Shown: positions 1-5,507, numbered from the stretch's first letter. The stretch: DNA of 5,824 nucleotides from an uncultured Aquimarina sp. (GCA_937958735.1 CALGNG010000107.1:1-5824); one strand, 5' to 3'. Notes: generated by a model from the sequence alone, not told the origin. A program made the numbers and translations.

Positions 1-1640
1 CTGGCGGCTTGTCTACACTGGATTTAGAGACTACTTTAAATAATGCCGAATATGGAAATTACAAGTTTTTATATTTATCGCCAGAGCGTTTACAACAGGA
101 ATTGGTTAGGAATCGCATTCAGAAAATGAATGTTAATTTAATTGCTATAGACGAGGCGCATTGCATTTCCGAATGGGGTCACGATTTTAGACCTGCTTAT
201 TTGCAATTGGATGTATTACGGGATATACAACCCAATGCTCCTATAATTGCTTTAACTGCTACAGCTACAACTAAGGTTCAAAATGATATTATAAAGCAAT
301 TAAATTTTAAGAAATATGATTTTTTTAAAACTTCGTATCATAGAAAAAATTTGAGCTATGGGATATACAAAACCCAAGATAAAACTTATTTACTCTTACA
401 GATTTTAAAAAAACAGACTGGTAGCGCCATTGTCTATGTCCCTACTAGAAACCAGACCGAAGAAGTTTCGGCATTACTTAATAGATCCAATATAAAGGCG
501 TTGCCTTACCACGGAGGGCTTACCAGCGAAGTAAAGAAAAAGCATTTTTGTTTATGGATGGACAGCTCTACTCCTGTTATAGTGGCTACCAATGCCTTTG
601 GTATGGGAATTGACAAATCCGATGTTAGAATGGTTATCCACATGCATCTTCCTATGAGTATAGAAAACTATTTCCAAGAAGCAGGAAGGGCTGGACGCGA
701 TGGAAAACAGGCTTTTGCTTTATTATTACAAACAGGAAATACTTCGCAAAAATTAATTAAACAATTCGAATCCCAAACACCAGATTTAGATTTCATAAAA
801 TATACTTACCGTAAACTTTCTAGCTACCTACAAATAGGCTATGGGGAAGGTTTCGATCAAAATTATTCTTTACGTTTTTCCGACTTCTGTAATCGTTACG
901 AACTATATAAAACCAAAGCTTATAATGCTTTGCAAATTCTAGATAAAAATAGTATCCTTCAATTTAAAGAGGTTTTTACACAAATTGTAAGTGTACAAAT
1001 TACGGCAAGTGTTAATGTATTTCAAAATTTCACCAATAACAATCCTCAATTTACAGAATTAGGAGATTTTTTATCTCGATCCTATTCTGGAATATACACA
1101 AATCTAACCATAGTAGATGTTAGCAAAGTAGCTTCCAAAAACGGAATCTCGCAGGATAAGATTTTTTTGCTATTAGAAAAATTAGCACAACAAGAATTGA
1201 TTGTTTTAGAAAGTAAAAAACACGATATAAATGTGCATTATTTACGTCCCAGAGAGGACAACATAGCTATTAACAGTGTTTCTAAGTATATTAAACATCA
1301 CTTAAAATATAAAAAGAAAAAAATAGATGACATCTTAAAGTTTTTAGAGCTTACTACAACTTGTAAATCTAAATTCCTTTTAAGTTATTTTGGAGAGGAA
1401 TCTGAAGATTGTGGTATCTGCTCTGCTTGTATTAAAAAAAACAAGACTATTCCCAAGAATAACACCGAAATAACTACCGCTATTTTAGCTATCTTAAAAT
1501 TGGAGAATTTAGACTCTAGGACCTTAATTGATAAACTCCCTATATTTAAAAGCACTAATATTATAGAGGCCTTACAACAACTTTTATCAACCAATAAAAT
1601 AAATATACAATCGGACAACACGTATTGTATCAAAAAATAA
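1..1640 (+). CDS. recQ: ATP-dependent DNA helicase, RecQ family (5'-truncated)
   Basis: A superfamily 2 helicase that unwinds DNA 3' to 5' in recombination and repair. The frame is open to the left edge (first full codon at 3), so the TTG at 9 is not a credible start. By comparison with E. coli RecQ, about 95-100 N-terminal residues are missing, including the Walker A motif. Visible motifs are DEAH (nt 150-161) followed by the RecQ aromatic loop HCISEWGHDFRP, motif III ALTATAT, motif V ATNAFGMGIDKSDVR and motif VI QEAGRAGRDG (from nt 675). Four cysteines (nt 1362, 1410, 1419, 1428) in a C-x15-C-x2-C-x2-C pattern form the RecQ zinc site. About 210 residues separate motif VI from this site, far more than in E. 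coli, and include a winged-helix-like stretch (roughly nt 1117-1210). The last 60 residues also look winged-helix-like. fmt starts 3 nt downstream. The family call is secure; which RecQ paralogue it is remains open. Confidence 0.95.
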   Translation, partial: GGLSTLDLETTLNNAEYGNYKFLYLSPERLQQELVRNRIQKMNVNLIAIDEAHCISEWGHDFRPAYLQLDVLRDIQPNAPIIALTATATTKVQNDIIKQLNFKKYDFFKTSYHRKNLSYGIYKTQDKTYLLLQILKKQTGSAIVYVPTRNQTEEVSALLNRSNIKALPYHGGLTSEVKKKHFCLWMDSSTPVIVATNAFGMGIDKSDVRMVIHMHLPMSIENYFQEAGRAGRDGKQAFALLLQTGNTSQKLIKQFESQTPDLDFIKYTYRKLSSYLQIGYGEGFDQNYSLRFSDFCNRYELYKTKAYNALQILDKNSILQFKEVFTQIVSVQITASVNVFQNFTNNNPQFTELGDFLSRSYSGIYTNLTIVDVSKVASKNGISQDKIFLLLEKLAQQELIVLESKKHDINVHYLRPREDNIAINSVSKYIKHHLKYKKKKIDDILKFLELTTTCKSKFLLSYFGEESEDCGICSACIKKNKTIPKNNTEITTAILAILKLENLDSRTLIDKLPIFKSTNIIEALQQLLSTNKINIQSDNTYCIKK

Positions 1641-1643
1641 TTA

Positions 1644-2591
1644 ATGAAAGACTTACGAATTGTATTTATGGGTACGCCAGATTTTGCGACCACTACTTTA
1701 AAACACTTGCAGGATAACAATTATAATATAGTAGGAGTTATTACAGCACCAGACCGTCCCGCTGGGAGAGGTCAAAAGCTAAAAGCCTCTTCGGTTAAAG
1801 AATATGCTATTTCTGTAGGCATACCAATATTACAGCCTACCAATCTTAAAAATGAAGATTTTTTAGAAGAATTAAAGACCTTAGATGCAGATATCCAAAT
1901 TATAGTAGCCTTTAGAATGCTACCTAAGCAGGTATGGTCCATGCCTAAACTAGGGACTTTTAACCTGCACGCCTCTTTATTACCACAATACAGAGGAGCT
2001 GCTCCTATAAACTGGGCTATTATTAACGGAGAAACCCAAACAGGAAACACTACATTTTTTATTGACGAAAAAATAGATACTGGAGCAATTATATTACAAG
2101 AAGAACTTTCTATCTCCGAAAACGAATCTGCTGGTAAACTACACGACAGGTTAATGTATAGTGGTGCTAAATTAGTGGCTACAACATTAGATTTAATTAG
2201 CAGCGGAAAATGCACAACTACTGCACAACCAGACTTTGAACCTAAAACAGCCTACAAGTTAAATAAAGAGAATACAAAGATCGATTGGGAAGCTACAGGG
2301 GAAACTATACATAATTTAATTAGAGGACTCTCCCCTTACCCATCTGCTTGGTGTTATTTACAAAACGAAACAAAAGAATTAAGCATTAAAATACATAAGG
2401 CCACTTTTATTAAAACAGAACCAACAACTAAAAAAATAGGAACTATTTTTATTGAAGACAAACAAATAAAAGTAATAGTAAGTAATGGTATCATAAAAAT
2501 AGACAACCTACAGCTTCCTGGAAAAAAAGCAATGGACGCAAACGCCCTACTCAATGGTTTTCGCTTCGAATCTGCAGCTTATTTTTATTAA
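1644..2591 (+). CDS. fmt: methionyl-tRNA formyltransferase
   Basis: This cytosolic enzyme transfers the formyl group of 10-formyltetrahydrofolate to Met on initiator tRNA. The protein is 315 residues, the usual family length. The N-terminal Rossmann-like domain opens with RIVFMGTPDFA (5-15) and carries the loop TAPDRPAGRGQKL (34-46). The catalytic triad is intact: N107 and H109 in NLHASLLPQYRGAAP, and D145 in DEKIDTG, matching E. coli N106, H108 and D144. SLLPQYRG (111-118) is the family signature. The C-terminal tRNA-binding domain follows from about residue 205 (LNKENTKIDW, RGLSPYPSAWCY). The ATG at 1644 is 3 nt after the recQ stop, begins the expected MKDLRIVFMG and leaves no room for a separate promoter, so co-transcription with recQ is likely. 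No clear Shine-Dalgarno sequence is seen, normal for Bacteroidota. No hairpin terminator is evident after the stop. Confidence 0.97.
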   Translation: MKDLRIVFMGTPDFATTTLKHLQDNNYNIVGVITAPDRPAGRGQKLKASSVKEYAISVGIPILQPTNLKNEDFLEELKTLDADIQIIVAFRMLPKQVWSMPKLGTFNLHASLLPQYRGAAPINWAIINGETQTGNTTFFIDEKIDTGAIILQEELSISENESAGKLHDRLMYSGAKLVATTLDLISSGKCTTTAQPDFEPKTAYKLNKENTKIDWEATGETIHNLIRGLSPYPSAWCYLQNETKELSIKIHKATFIKTEPTTKKIGTIFIEDKQIKVIVSNGIIKIDNLQLPGKKAMDANALLNGFRFESAAYFY

Positions 2592-2634
2592 AAAAGACGC
2601 AAAAATCACAAATCATCAATTAATAATCGTTTTT

Positions 2635-2664
2635 TTATTAACAATTATTGGTACTTATTAACAA
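2635..2664 (+). repeat. 10-bp direct repeat with 20-bp period upstream of HU
   Basis: TTATTAACAA occurs at 2635-2644 and again at 2655-2664, exactly 20 bp apart, about two helical turns. It lies upstream of the predicted HU promoter, where an activator could bind one face of the DNA. The sequence is A/T-rich, so chance is a real possibility. The function is inferred only from position. Confidence 0.35.
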
Positions 2665-2674
2665 AAACTCTCAA

Positions 2675-2687
2675 AACGACTGTCGTT
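2675..2687. repeat. small inverted repeat overlapping the HU promoter region
   Basis: AACGA (2675-2679) and TCGTT (2683-2687) form a perfect 5-bp inverted repeat around CTG. It ends 2 bp before the predicted -33 box, a plausible operator position. It is also more G/C-rich than its surroundings. No T-tract follows, so it is not an intrinsic terminator for fmt. The repeat is short and a regulatory role is speculative. Confidence 0.3.
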
Positions 2688-2688
2688 G

Positions 2689-2719
2689 CTTGCACGAGAA
2701 AGAAAAGCGTATAAATTTG
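2689..2719 (+). promoter_or_regulatory. predicted Bacteroidota-type promoter for the HU gene
   Basis: The -33 box is CTTG (2689-2692) and the -7 box is TAAATTTG (2712-2719), a full match to TAnnTTTG, with a 19-nt spacer. Transcription would begin near 2724-2727, giving a leader of about 50 nt rich in A and T before the ATG at 2774. It gives the HU gene its own promoter, independent of any readthrough from fmt. Confidence 0.65.
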
Positions 2720-2773
2720 TAAAACCTATAATCAAAATACGGTTATACATAAACCTAATTAAATCAATAAATT

Positions 2774-3046
2774 ATGAACAAAACTGAATTAATCGACAGT
2801 ATAGCTGAAAAAGCTGGTATTACAAAGGCAGCAGCTAAAATCGCATTAGAAACATTTTTAGGGGATATAGAAGGTACTCTTAAAAAAGGAGATCGTATCT
2901 CTTTAGTTGGCTTTGGTTCTTGGTCAGTTTCTCAAAGAGCTGCTCGTGACGGAAGAAACCCTCAAACTGGAGCTACTATTAAAATTGCTGCAAAAAATGT
3001 AGTAAAATTTAAAGCTGGTTCTGAATTATCAAATGCTGTAAACTAA
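2774..3046 (+). CDS. hup: HU family DNA-binding nucleoid protein
   Basis: A small architectural protein that dimerises, bends DNA and compacts the nucleoid. The 90-residue length is exactly that of the HU/IHF family. The N-terminal helices (MNKTELIDSIAEKAGITKAAA) are followed by the GFGSW turn at 46-50 and the DNA-binding beta-arm with RNPQTG at 61-66, including P63, the proline that intercalates between base pairs in HU and IHF. The C-terminus FKAGSELSNAVN is typical of HU. The ATG is the only sensible start and follows an A/T-rich leader without a Shine-Dalgarno sequence. The gene is transcribed alone: a strong promoter match lies upstream and an intrinsic terminator begins 26 nt after the stop. 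Codon use is simple and A/T-ending, as in a highly expressed gene of such a genome. HU versus an IHF-like subunit cannot be settled from sequence alone, but HU homodimer is the natural reading. Confidence 0.97.
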   Translation: MNKTELIDSIAEKAGITKAAAKIALETFLGDIEGTLKKGDRISLVGFGSWSVSQRAARDGRNPQTGATIKIAAKNVVKFKAGSELSNAVN

Positions 3047-3072
3047 TCCAATTATAGTATATATAGTTTCTC

Positions 3073-3106
3073 AAAAAAGACTGTCTTATTTGACAGTCTT
3101 TTTTTT
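3073..3106 (+). terminator. intrinsic terminator after the HU gene
   Basis: The stem GACTGTC (3079-3085) pairs perfectly with GACAGTC (3092-3098) around a 6-nt loop TTATTT. It is extended by A6 before (3073-3078) pairing with the T8 tract after it (3099-3106). Because A- and T-tracts flank the stem it may also stop transcription from the other strand, although no converging gene is present here. Confidence 0.93.
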
Positions 3107-3357
3107 CTAATTTCTCAAAAAAACATCAACACTTAATCGATTAAAAATGCATTATATCGAACAATTAAAAAATCATTTAAAACGTTTTTTTATTACAGCC
3201 AGTAAATAAACGCACTTAATCACTTATTTAATAAGGGTTTAACAATAAATTAATATTCAATTACTAATTTATCAAAATTAAACAACATCAAAAGTGTTTT
3301 AAAATAGGATTATTCTTACTTAAATTTACATCGCTCACCTTTTAACTATTTAATTTT
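3107..3357. other. A/T-rich intergenic spacer between HU terminator and yqgE
   Basis: No gene is supported here. A 20-codon frame starting at an ATG (3147-3209) lacks a promoter match and any recognisable family. A perfect 13-bp palindrome, CTTATT-T-AATAAG, lies at 3223-3235. ACTTAATC occurs twice (3131-3138, 3214-3221). At this base composition neither is strong evidence of function. A weak promoter candidate for yqgE lies near the right end. Confidence 0.6.
3297..3328 (+). promoter_or_regulatory. weak candidate promoter for yqgE
   Basis: TAAATTTA (3321-3328) matches TAnnTTTG at all but the last base. A poor -33 candidate, TTTT (3297-3300), lies 20 nt upstream. No TTTG occurs anywhere in this spacer on the plus strand. 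The upstream terminator after HU implies that yqgE needs its own start site, and this is the best placed candidate. Confidence 0.35.
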
Positions 3358-3918
3358 ATGTTACTTACCAAAATAAAATCTGGTAGTGTTTTGTTAGCAG
3401 AACCATCAATAATAGGGGACAGTCAATTTCAGCGTTCCGTTATTCTAATTACTGAATATAAGAAAAGTGGAGTCATTGGGTTTATCACCAATAAACCTCT
3501 TTCTTATACCATTTCGGAGATCTTACCCGATGTTACGGAAGAATTTCGTATATATTGTGGTGGCCCTGTAGAAAAAGAGAATCTTTATTTCTTGCATACC
3601 TGTCCAGAGCTTATTCCTAATAGCATCCAAGTTTGTGGAGAAATACATTGGGGTGGAGATTTTTCTGTAGTCGCCGATCTAATAATAAATAAAAAAATAA
3701 CGCCTAGTGATATTAAATTTTTCTTAGGATATACTGGTTGGCATGACAACCAATTACACGAAGAGGTAAATAACAATTCTTGGATAGTCCAAAACGATAT
3801 ATGTGCAAAACCTTTAATTAAAGACAATACAGACTGTTATTGGAAAAAATCCTTAAATTCTCTTGGAGGAGAATATATGTTGTGGTCTAACGCCCCAGAA
3901 AACCCCAACCTTAATTAA
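3358..3918 (+). CDS. yqgE: YqgE/AlgH family protein (UPF0301)
   Basis: A cytosolic protein of a widespread family whose biochemical role is not firmly known; AlgH in Pseudomonas was linked to alginate gene expression. At 186 residues it is full length. The family pattern is seen throughout: GSVLLAEPSIIGDSQFQRSV near the N-terminus (9-28), GFITNKPL (41-48), YCGGPV (66-71), and FFLGYTGWHDNQLHEEV (121-137), which corresponds to the conserved GYAGW-QLE block. It ends in LGGEYMLWSNAPENPNLN. No signal peptide or membrane segment is seen. The ATG start matches the expected N-terminus; no Shine-Dalgarno sequence. Its stop codon TAA (3916-3918) directly abuts the stop of the converging aminotransferase gene. 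Confidence 0.95.
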   Translation: MLLTKIKSGSVLLAEPSIIGDSQFQRSVILITEYKKSGVIGFITNKPLSYTISEILPDVTEEFRIYCGGPVEKENLYFLHTCPELIPNSIQVCGEIHWGGDFSVVADLIINKKITPSDIKFFLGYTGWHDNQLHEEVNNNSWIVQNDICAKPLIKDNTDCYWKKSLNSLGGEYMLWSNAPENPNLN

Positions 3919-3950
3919 TTAACTTAACCTTATTTTTACGTTAATTAGTT
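3913..3950. repeat. inverted repeat spanning the convergent stop codons
   Basis: Positions 3913-3923 and 3940-3950 can pair over 11 bp with one G-T wobble (3915/3948), around a 16-nt loop. The left arm lies in TTAATTAATTAA (3911-3922), a 12-bp self-complementary run that contains both stop codons. The stem is almost all A/T, and no T-tract follows on the plus strand, so it is not a classic terminator. It may still slow or end converging transcripts or shape their 3' ends. Confidence 0.4.
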
Positions 3951-4776
3951 GGACTAATTTATTGGCTACGGTATTTCCATAGCTCTTTTTTCGATAATTA
4001 CTAATACTTGTAATACCTGTAATTACATTAGTCACAAATAATTCATCTGCTTTTTGAAGCTCGAAAGTAGAAATGGAGTCTTCTACAAAAACAAAGTCTT
4101 CATTTTTTTTAAGTAAGTCTATTATTTGTTTTCTAAAGACACCTTTAATACAACCATCCTTTATAGGGGTAGTCTTAATTGTGTTACCTTTTACCAAAAA
4201 TATATTACCATTAATAGCCTCTACCACCTTCTTGTCTGTATTTAACAGCAATAAATTATGGAACTCATTTTCCTTAGCAAAAATACCTGCTAATACATTT
4301 AAGCTTCTATTATTAGTTTTTAAGGTAGATAATAAATCCTTAGCTAAATAATGATCTTTAAATAATTCTATACGATAGCCTTCTTCTTTAAAATTATTAT
4401 TTACATAAAATGGATTGTCTATTTTCTTAATAGCAATAAAGAAACCTACTCCATTACTGTTAGGAGTATACAAACCATCACTATCCCTATAAACACTTAA
4501 TTTTACACGTACACATTGTGCGGAAGGTAAACCATGGCTTGCAATAGTATCTTTTATCTGCTTTTCTAGATATTCTAATGTAAAATCCATAGGAATACGC
4601 ATCCTTAGAATACGCATAGAAGCCATAAGCCTAAAATAATGATCTTCCCAAAATAAAACCTTGGAACCATTTACCCTTATAGTTTCGAAAAGAGCATCGC
4701 CATAAGCAAAACCTCTATTAAACACACTTAGTTTTGCGTTAGCATTTGAAACTATTTCTCCATTAAAATTTATCAT
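3919..4776 (-). CDS. PLP-dependent aminotransferase class IV (branched-chain aminotransferase / ADC lyase-like)
   Basis: A fold-type IV PLP enzyme of the group that includes branched-chain aminotransferase IlvE, D-amino-acid aminotransferase and 4-amino-4-deoxychorismate lyase PabC. From the ATG at 4776 the protein is 285 residues, the family size. Seen in order: the N-terminal block NRGFAYGDALFETIRV (20-35), HYFRL (46-50), the Schiff-base lysine K153 in STLKTNNRSLNVLAG, E186 in VVEAINGNIF which should contact the PLP ring nitrogen, TTPIKDGCIKGVFR (202-215) forming the phosphate-binding turn, and ADELFVTNVITGI near the end. All key residues are present, so the enzyme should be active. The substrate cannot be decided. 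A TTG at 4803 would add nine residues (MPFFVRAFF) encoded by a terminator hairpin, so the ATG is preferred. It lies downstream of and in the same direction as the START-like gene, with 52 nt between. Confidence 0.93.
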   Translation of the reverse strand: MINFNGEIVSNANAKLSVFNRGFAYGDALFETIRVNGSKVLFWEDHYFRLMASMRILRMRIPMDFTLEYLEKQIKDTIASHGLPSAQCVRVKLSVYRDSDGLYTPNSNGVGFFIAIKKIDNPFYVNNNFKEEGYRIELFKDHYLAKDLLSTLKTNNRSLNVLAGIFAKENEFHNLLLLNTDKKVVEAINGNIFLVKGNTIKTTPIKDGCIKGVFRKQIIDLLKKNEDFVFVEDSISTFELQKADELFVTNVITGITSISNYRKKSYGNTVANKLVQLINVKIRLS

Positions 4777-4801
4777 AAAAAAAGCCCTTACAAAGAAGGG
4801 C
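4777..4801 (-). terminator. intrinsic terminator abutting the aminotransferase ATG
   Basis: Read on the minus strand, GCCCTT (4801-4796), a 6-nt loop CTTTGT and AAGGGC (4789-4784) form a perfect 6-bp G/C-rich stem. Seven T residues follow (4783-4777), and the very next base is the A of the aminotransferase ATG. It should end transcripts from the START-like gene, whose stop is 28 nt upstream. The opposite strand has no T-tract after the hairpin, so it acts in one direction only. If some polymerase reads through, it would serve as an attenuator of the downstream gene. Confidence 0.8.
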
Positions 4802-4808
4802 AAATATA
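4801..4808 (-). promoter_or_regulatory. candidate -7 box for the aminotransferase gene, overlapping the terminator
   Basis: On the minus strand 4808-4801 reads TATATTTG, a full match to TAnnTTTG and identical to the -7 box of the tRNA promoter. No good -33 TTTG lies 19-20 nt upstream (the bases there are TAAT/TTAA), which lowers confidence. Its last G is the first base of the terminator stem, so initiation would fall around 4797-4794, inside the hairpin, leaving a leader of about 20 nt before the ATG at 4776. Confidence 0.45.
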
Positions 4809-4828
4809 CGTTTATGTGATCAAATTAA

Positions 4829-5218
4829 TTAAACAGATCCCAAGATTTGCTTTAAATTACCTATAGTATTTTCCCAAAGCATTTTATTCTCCTCTAATTC
4901 ATCTTCATCAGAAAAATCGGTAATCATTAAAGATACATCTTTAGTAATTTCATCTACCTCTATACGAATTTCAAAATAACAATCCTCATCATCTTCATCA
5001 TAATCCCACTGAAATCTAACTTTTTCGTTTGTTTTTTTAGACAAAAGCTTAGCTGTTTCCTCGCTATCGTCCCAAATAAAAGTAAAGCTTTCACCTCTAG
5101 AGTTTACATTATCCGCAAACCATTCCGACAAACCAGAAGGAGACGATATATAATTGTAAAGCATCTGCGGTGACGCATGTATTAAAAACTCTAATTCGTA
5201 TTTAATTTTATCGGACAT
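4829..5218 (-). CDS. START-like domain protein (SRPBCC/AHSA1-type fold)
   Basis: A small cytosolic protein of 129 residues resembling the START-like family common in Bacteroidota. The helix-grip fold has a cavity that in relatives binds hydrophobic ligands, but no function is established for this group. The opening KIKYELEFLIHASPQMLYNYI is followed by SPSGLSEWFADNV (26-38), the typical AHSA1 loop, then alternating beta strands with FIWDDSEETAKL and VRFQWDYDEDDEDCYFEIRI. The C-terminal helix (ENKMLWENTIGNLKQILGS) would close the cavity. It is strongly acidic, with a DEDDED run (74-79) and a second cluster SDEDELEE (103-110). No signal peptide or membrane segment is visible. A promoter match lies just upstream, and the terminator before the aminotransferase gene follows its stop, so it may be largely transcribed alone. 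Confidence 0.9.
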   Translation of the reverse strand: MSDKIKYELEFLIHASPQMLYNYISSPSGLSEWFADNVNSRGESFTFIWDDSEETAKLLSKKTNEKVRFQWDYDEDDEDCYFEIRIEVDEITKDVSLMITDFSDEDELEENKMLWENTIGNLKQILGSV

Positions 5219-5239
5219 ATTTATAACCTTGTTTGACCG

Positions 5240-5271
5240 CCAATATATCGATTAATTATTGTCTTCGCAAA
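5240..5271 (-). promoter_or_regulatory. predicted promoter for the START-like gene
   Basis: On the minus strand TTTG (5271-5268), a 20-nt spacer and TATATTGG (5247-5240) match the Bacteroidota promoter with one mismatch in the -7 box. Start of transcription would be near 5235, giving a short leader of about 15-18 nt before the ATG at 5218. The spacing equals that of the divergent tRNA promoter. Confidence 0.55.
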
Positions 5272-5326
5272 GTAAAACTAGTATTTTAGGACTATCTAAA
5301 ATTAAAATATTTATTTGCTATTTAAT

Positions 5327-5358
5327 TTTGTTTAAGAGAATATATGTTAATATATTTG
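5327..5358 (+). promoter_or_regulatory. predicted promoter for the tRNA gene
   Basis: TTTG (5327-5330), a 20-nt spacer and TATATTTG (5351-5358) give a perfect match to both boxes of the Bacteroidota sigma-A promoter. The start site should lie near 5362-5366, about 32-36 nt before the mature tRNA 5' end. It is the best promoter in the window, fitting a stable RNA gene. Confidence 0.8.
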
Positions 5359-5364
5359 CAGCCG

Positions 5365-5390
5365 CTAAAAACCACACTTTAGGTTCTTAG
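5365..5390 (+). other. hairpin in the 5' leader of the tRNA precursor
   Basis: CTAAAAACC (5365-5373) pairs with GGTTCTTAG (5382-5390) with one A-C mismatch in the middle (5369/5386), around an 8-nt loop. It begins about where transcription is predicted to start and ends 7 nt before the tRNA. RNase P would remove it. It might help leader folding or protect the 5' end; this is inferred. Confidence 0.4.
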
Positions 5391-5397
5391 TAACTTT

Positions 5398-5471
5398 GGC
5401 GAGGTAGCTCAGTTGGTTAGAGCGTCGGATTCATAACCCGGAGGTCGGGGGATCGTGCCCCCCTCTCGCTA
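5398..5471 (+). tRNA. tRNA with CAT anticodon, elongator-type tRNA-Met
   Basis: A complete 74-nt cloverleaf. The acceptor stem GGCGAGG/TCTCGCT has G-T wobbles at 1:72 and 7:66, and discriminator A73 is at 5471. The D arm is GCTC/GAGC with GG at 18-19. The anticodon loop TTCATAA places CAT at 5432-5434. The T stem is five G-C pairs (5447-5451/5459-5463). CCA is not encoded. C11-G24 in the D stem, in place of the initiator-type A11-T24, argues for an elongator. tRNA-Ile2, which also has a CAT anticodon and is modified to lysidine by TilS, is not fully excluded. Odd points: A31-C39 mismatch next to the anticodon loop, and T-loop ATCGTGC instead of the usual TTCRANY. It stands alone, between its own promoter and terminator. 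Confidence 0.93.
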
Positions 5472-5477
5472 CATCTT

Positions 5478-5507
5478 AAACCCCTTGTTTTACAAGGGGT
5501 TTTTTTT
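5478..5507 (+). terminator. intrinsic terminator after the tRNA
   Basis: CCCCTTG (5481-5487) pairs perfectly with CAAGGGG (5493-5499) around the loop TTTTA, followed by T8 (5500-5507). Three A residues before the stem (5478-5480) can extend the pairing into the T-tract. It starts 7 nt after the tRNA 3' end. Confidence 0.95.

Noticed and set aside
1385..2554. Open frames on the minus strand opposite the recQ end and fmt
   Set aside because: They overlap securely identified genes, have no family features and follow codon patterns dictated by the sense strand.
2619..2649. Hairpin with T-run (AATAAT/ATTATT) as terminator for fmt
   Set aside because: The T7 run lies inside the 15-nt loop rather than after the stem, and the stem is only six A/T pairs.
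3147..3209. 20-codon frame beginning with an ATG in the spacer before yqgE
   Set aside because: No promoter match, no recognisable family and placed after a strong terminator; such short frames are expected by chance in A/T-rich DNA.
3585..3827. Minus-strand open frame inside yqgE
   Set aside because: Antisense shadow of a fully conserved protein, without promoter or recognisable motif.
4073..4351. Plus-strand 92-codon frame inside the aminotransferase gene
   Set aside because: Antisense to a segment containing the catalytic lysine and E186 blocks; low-complexity product with no family resemblance.
4777..4803. TTG at 4803 as the aminotransferase start, giving a longer N-terminus
   Set aside because: The extra nine residues are encoded by the terminator stem, loop and T-tract, and the ATG at 4776 begins the family-typical N-terminus MINFNGEIV.
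5425..5441. Initiator tRNA-fMet reading of the CAT tRNA
   Set aside because: The anticodon stem resembles the initiator, but A31 breaks the three consecutive G-C pairs, and the D stem has the elongator C11-G24 instead of A11-T24.
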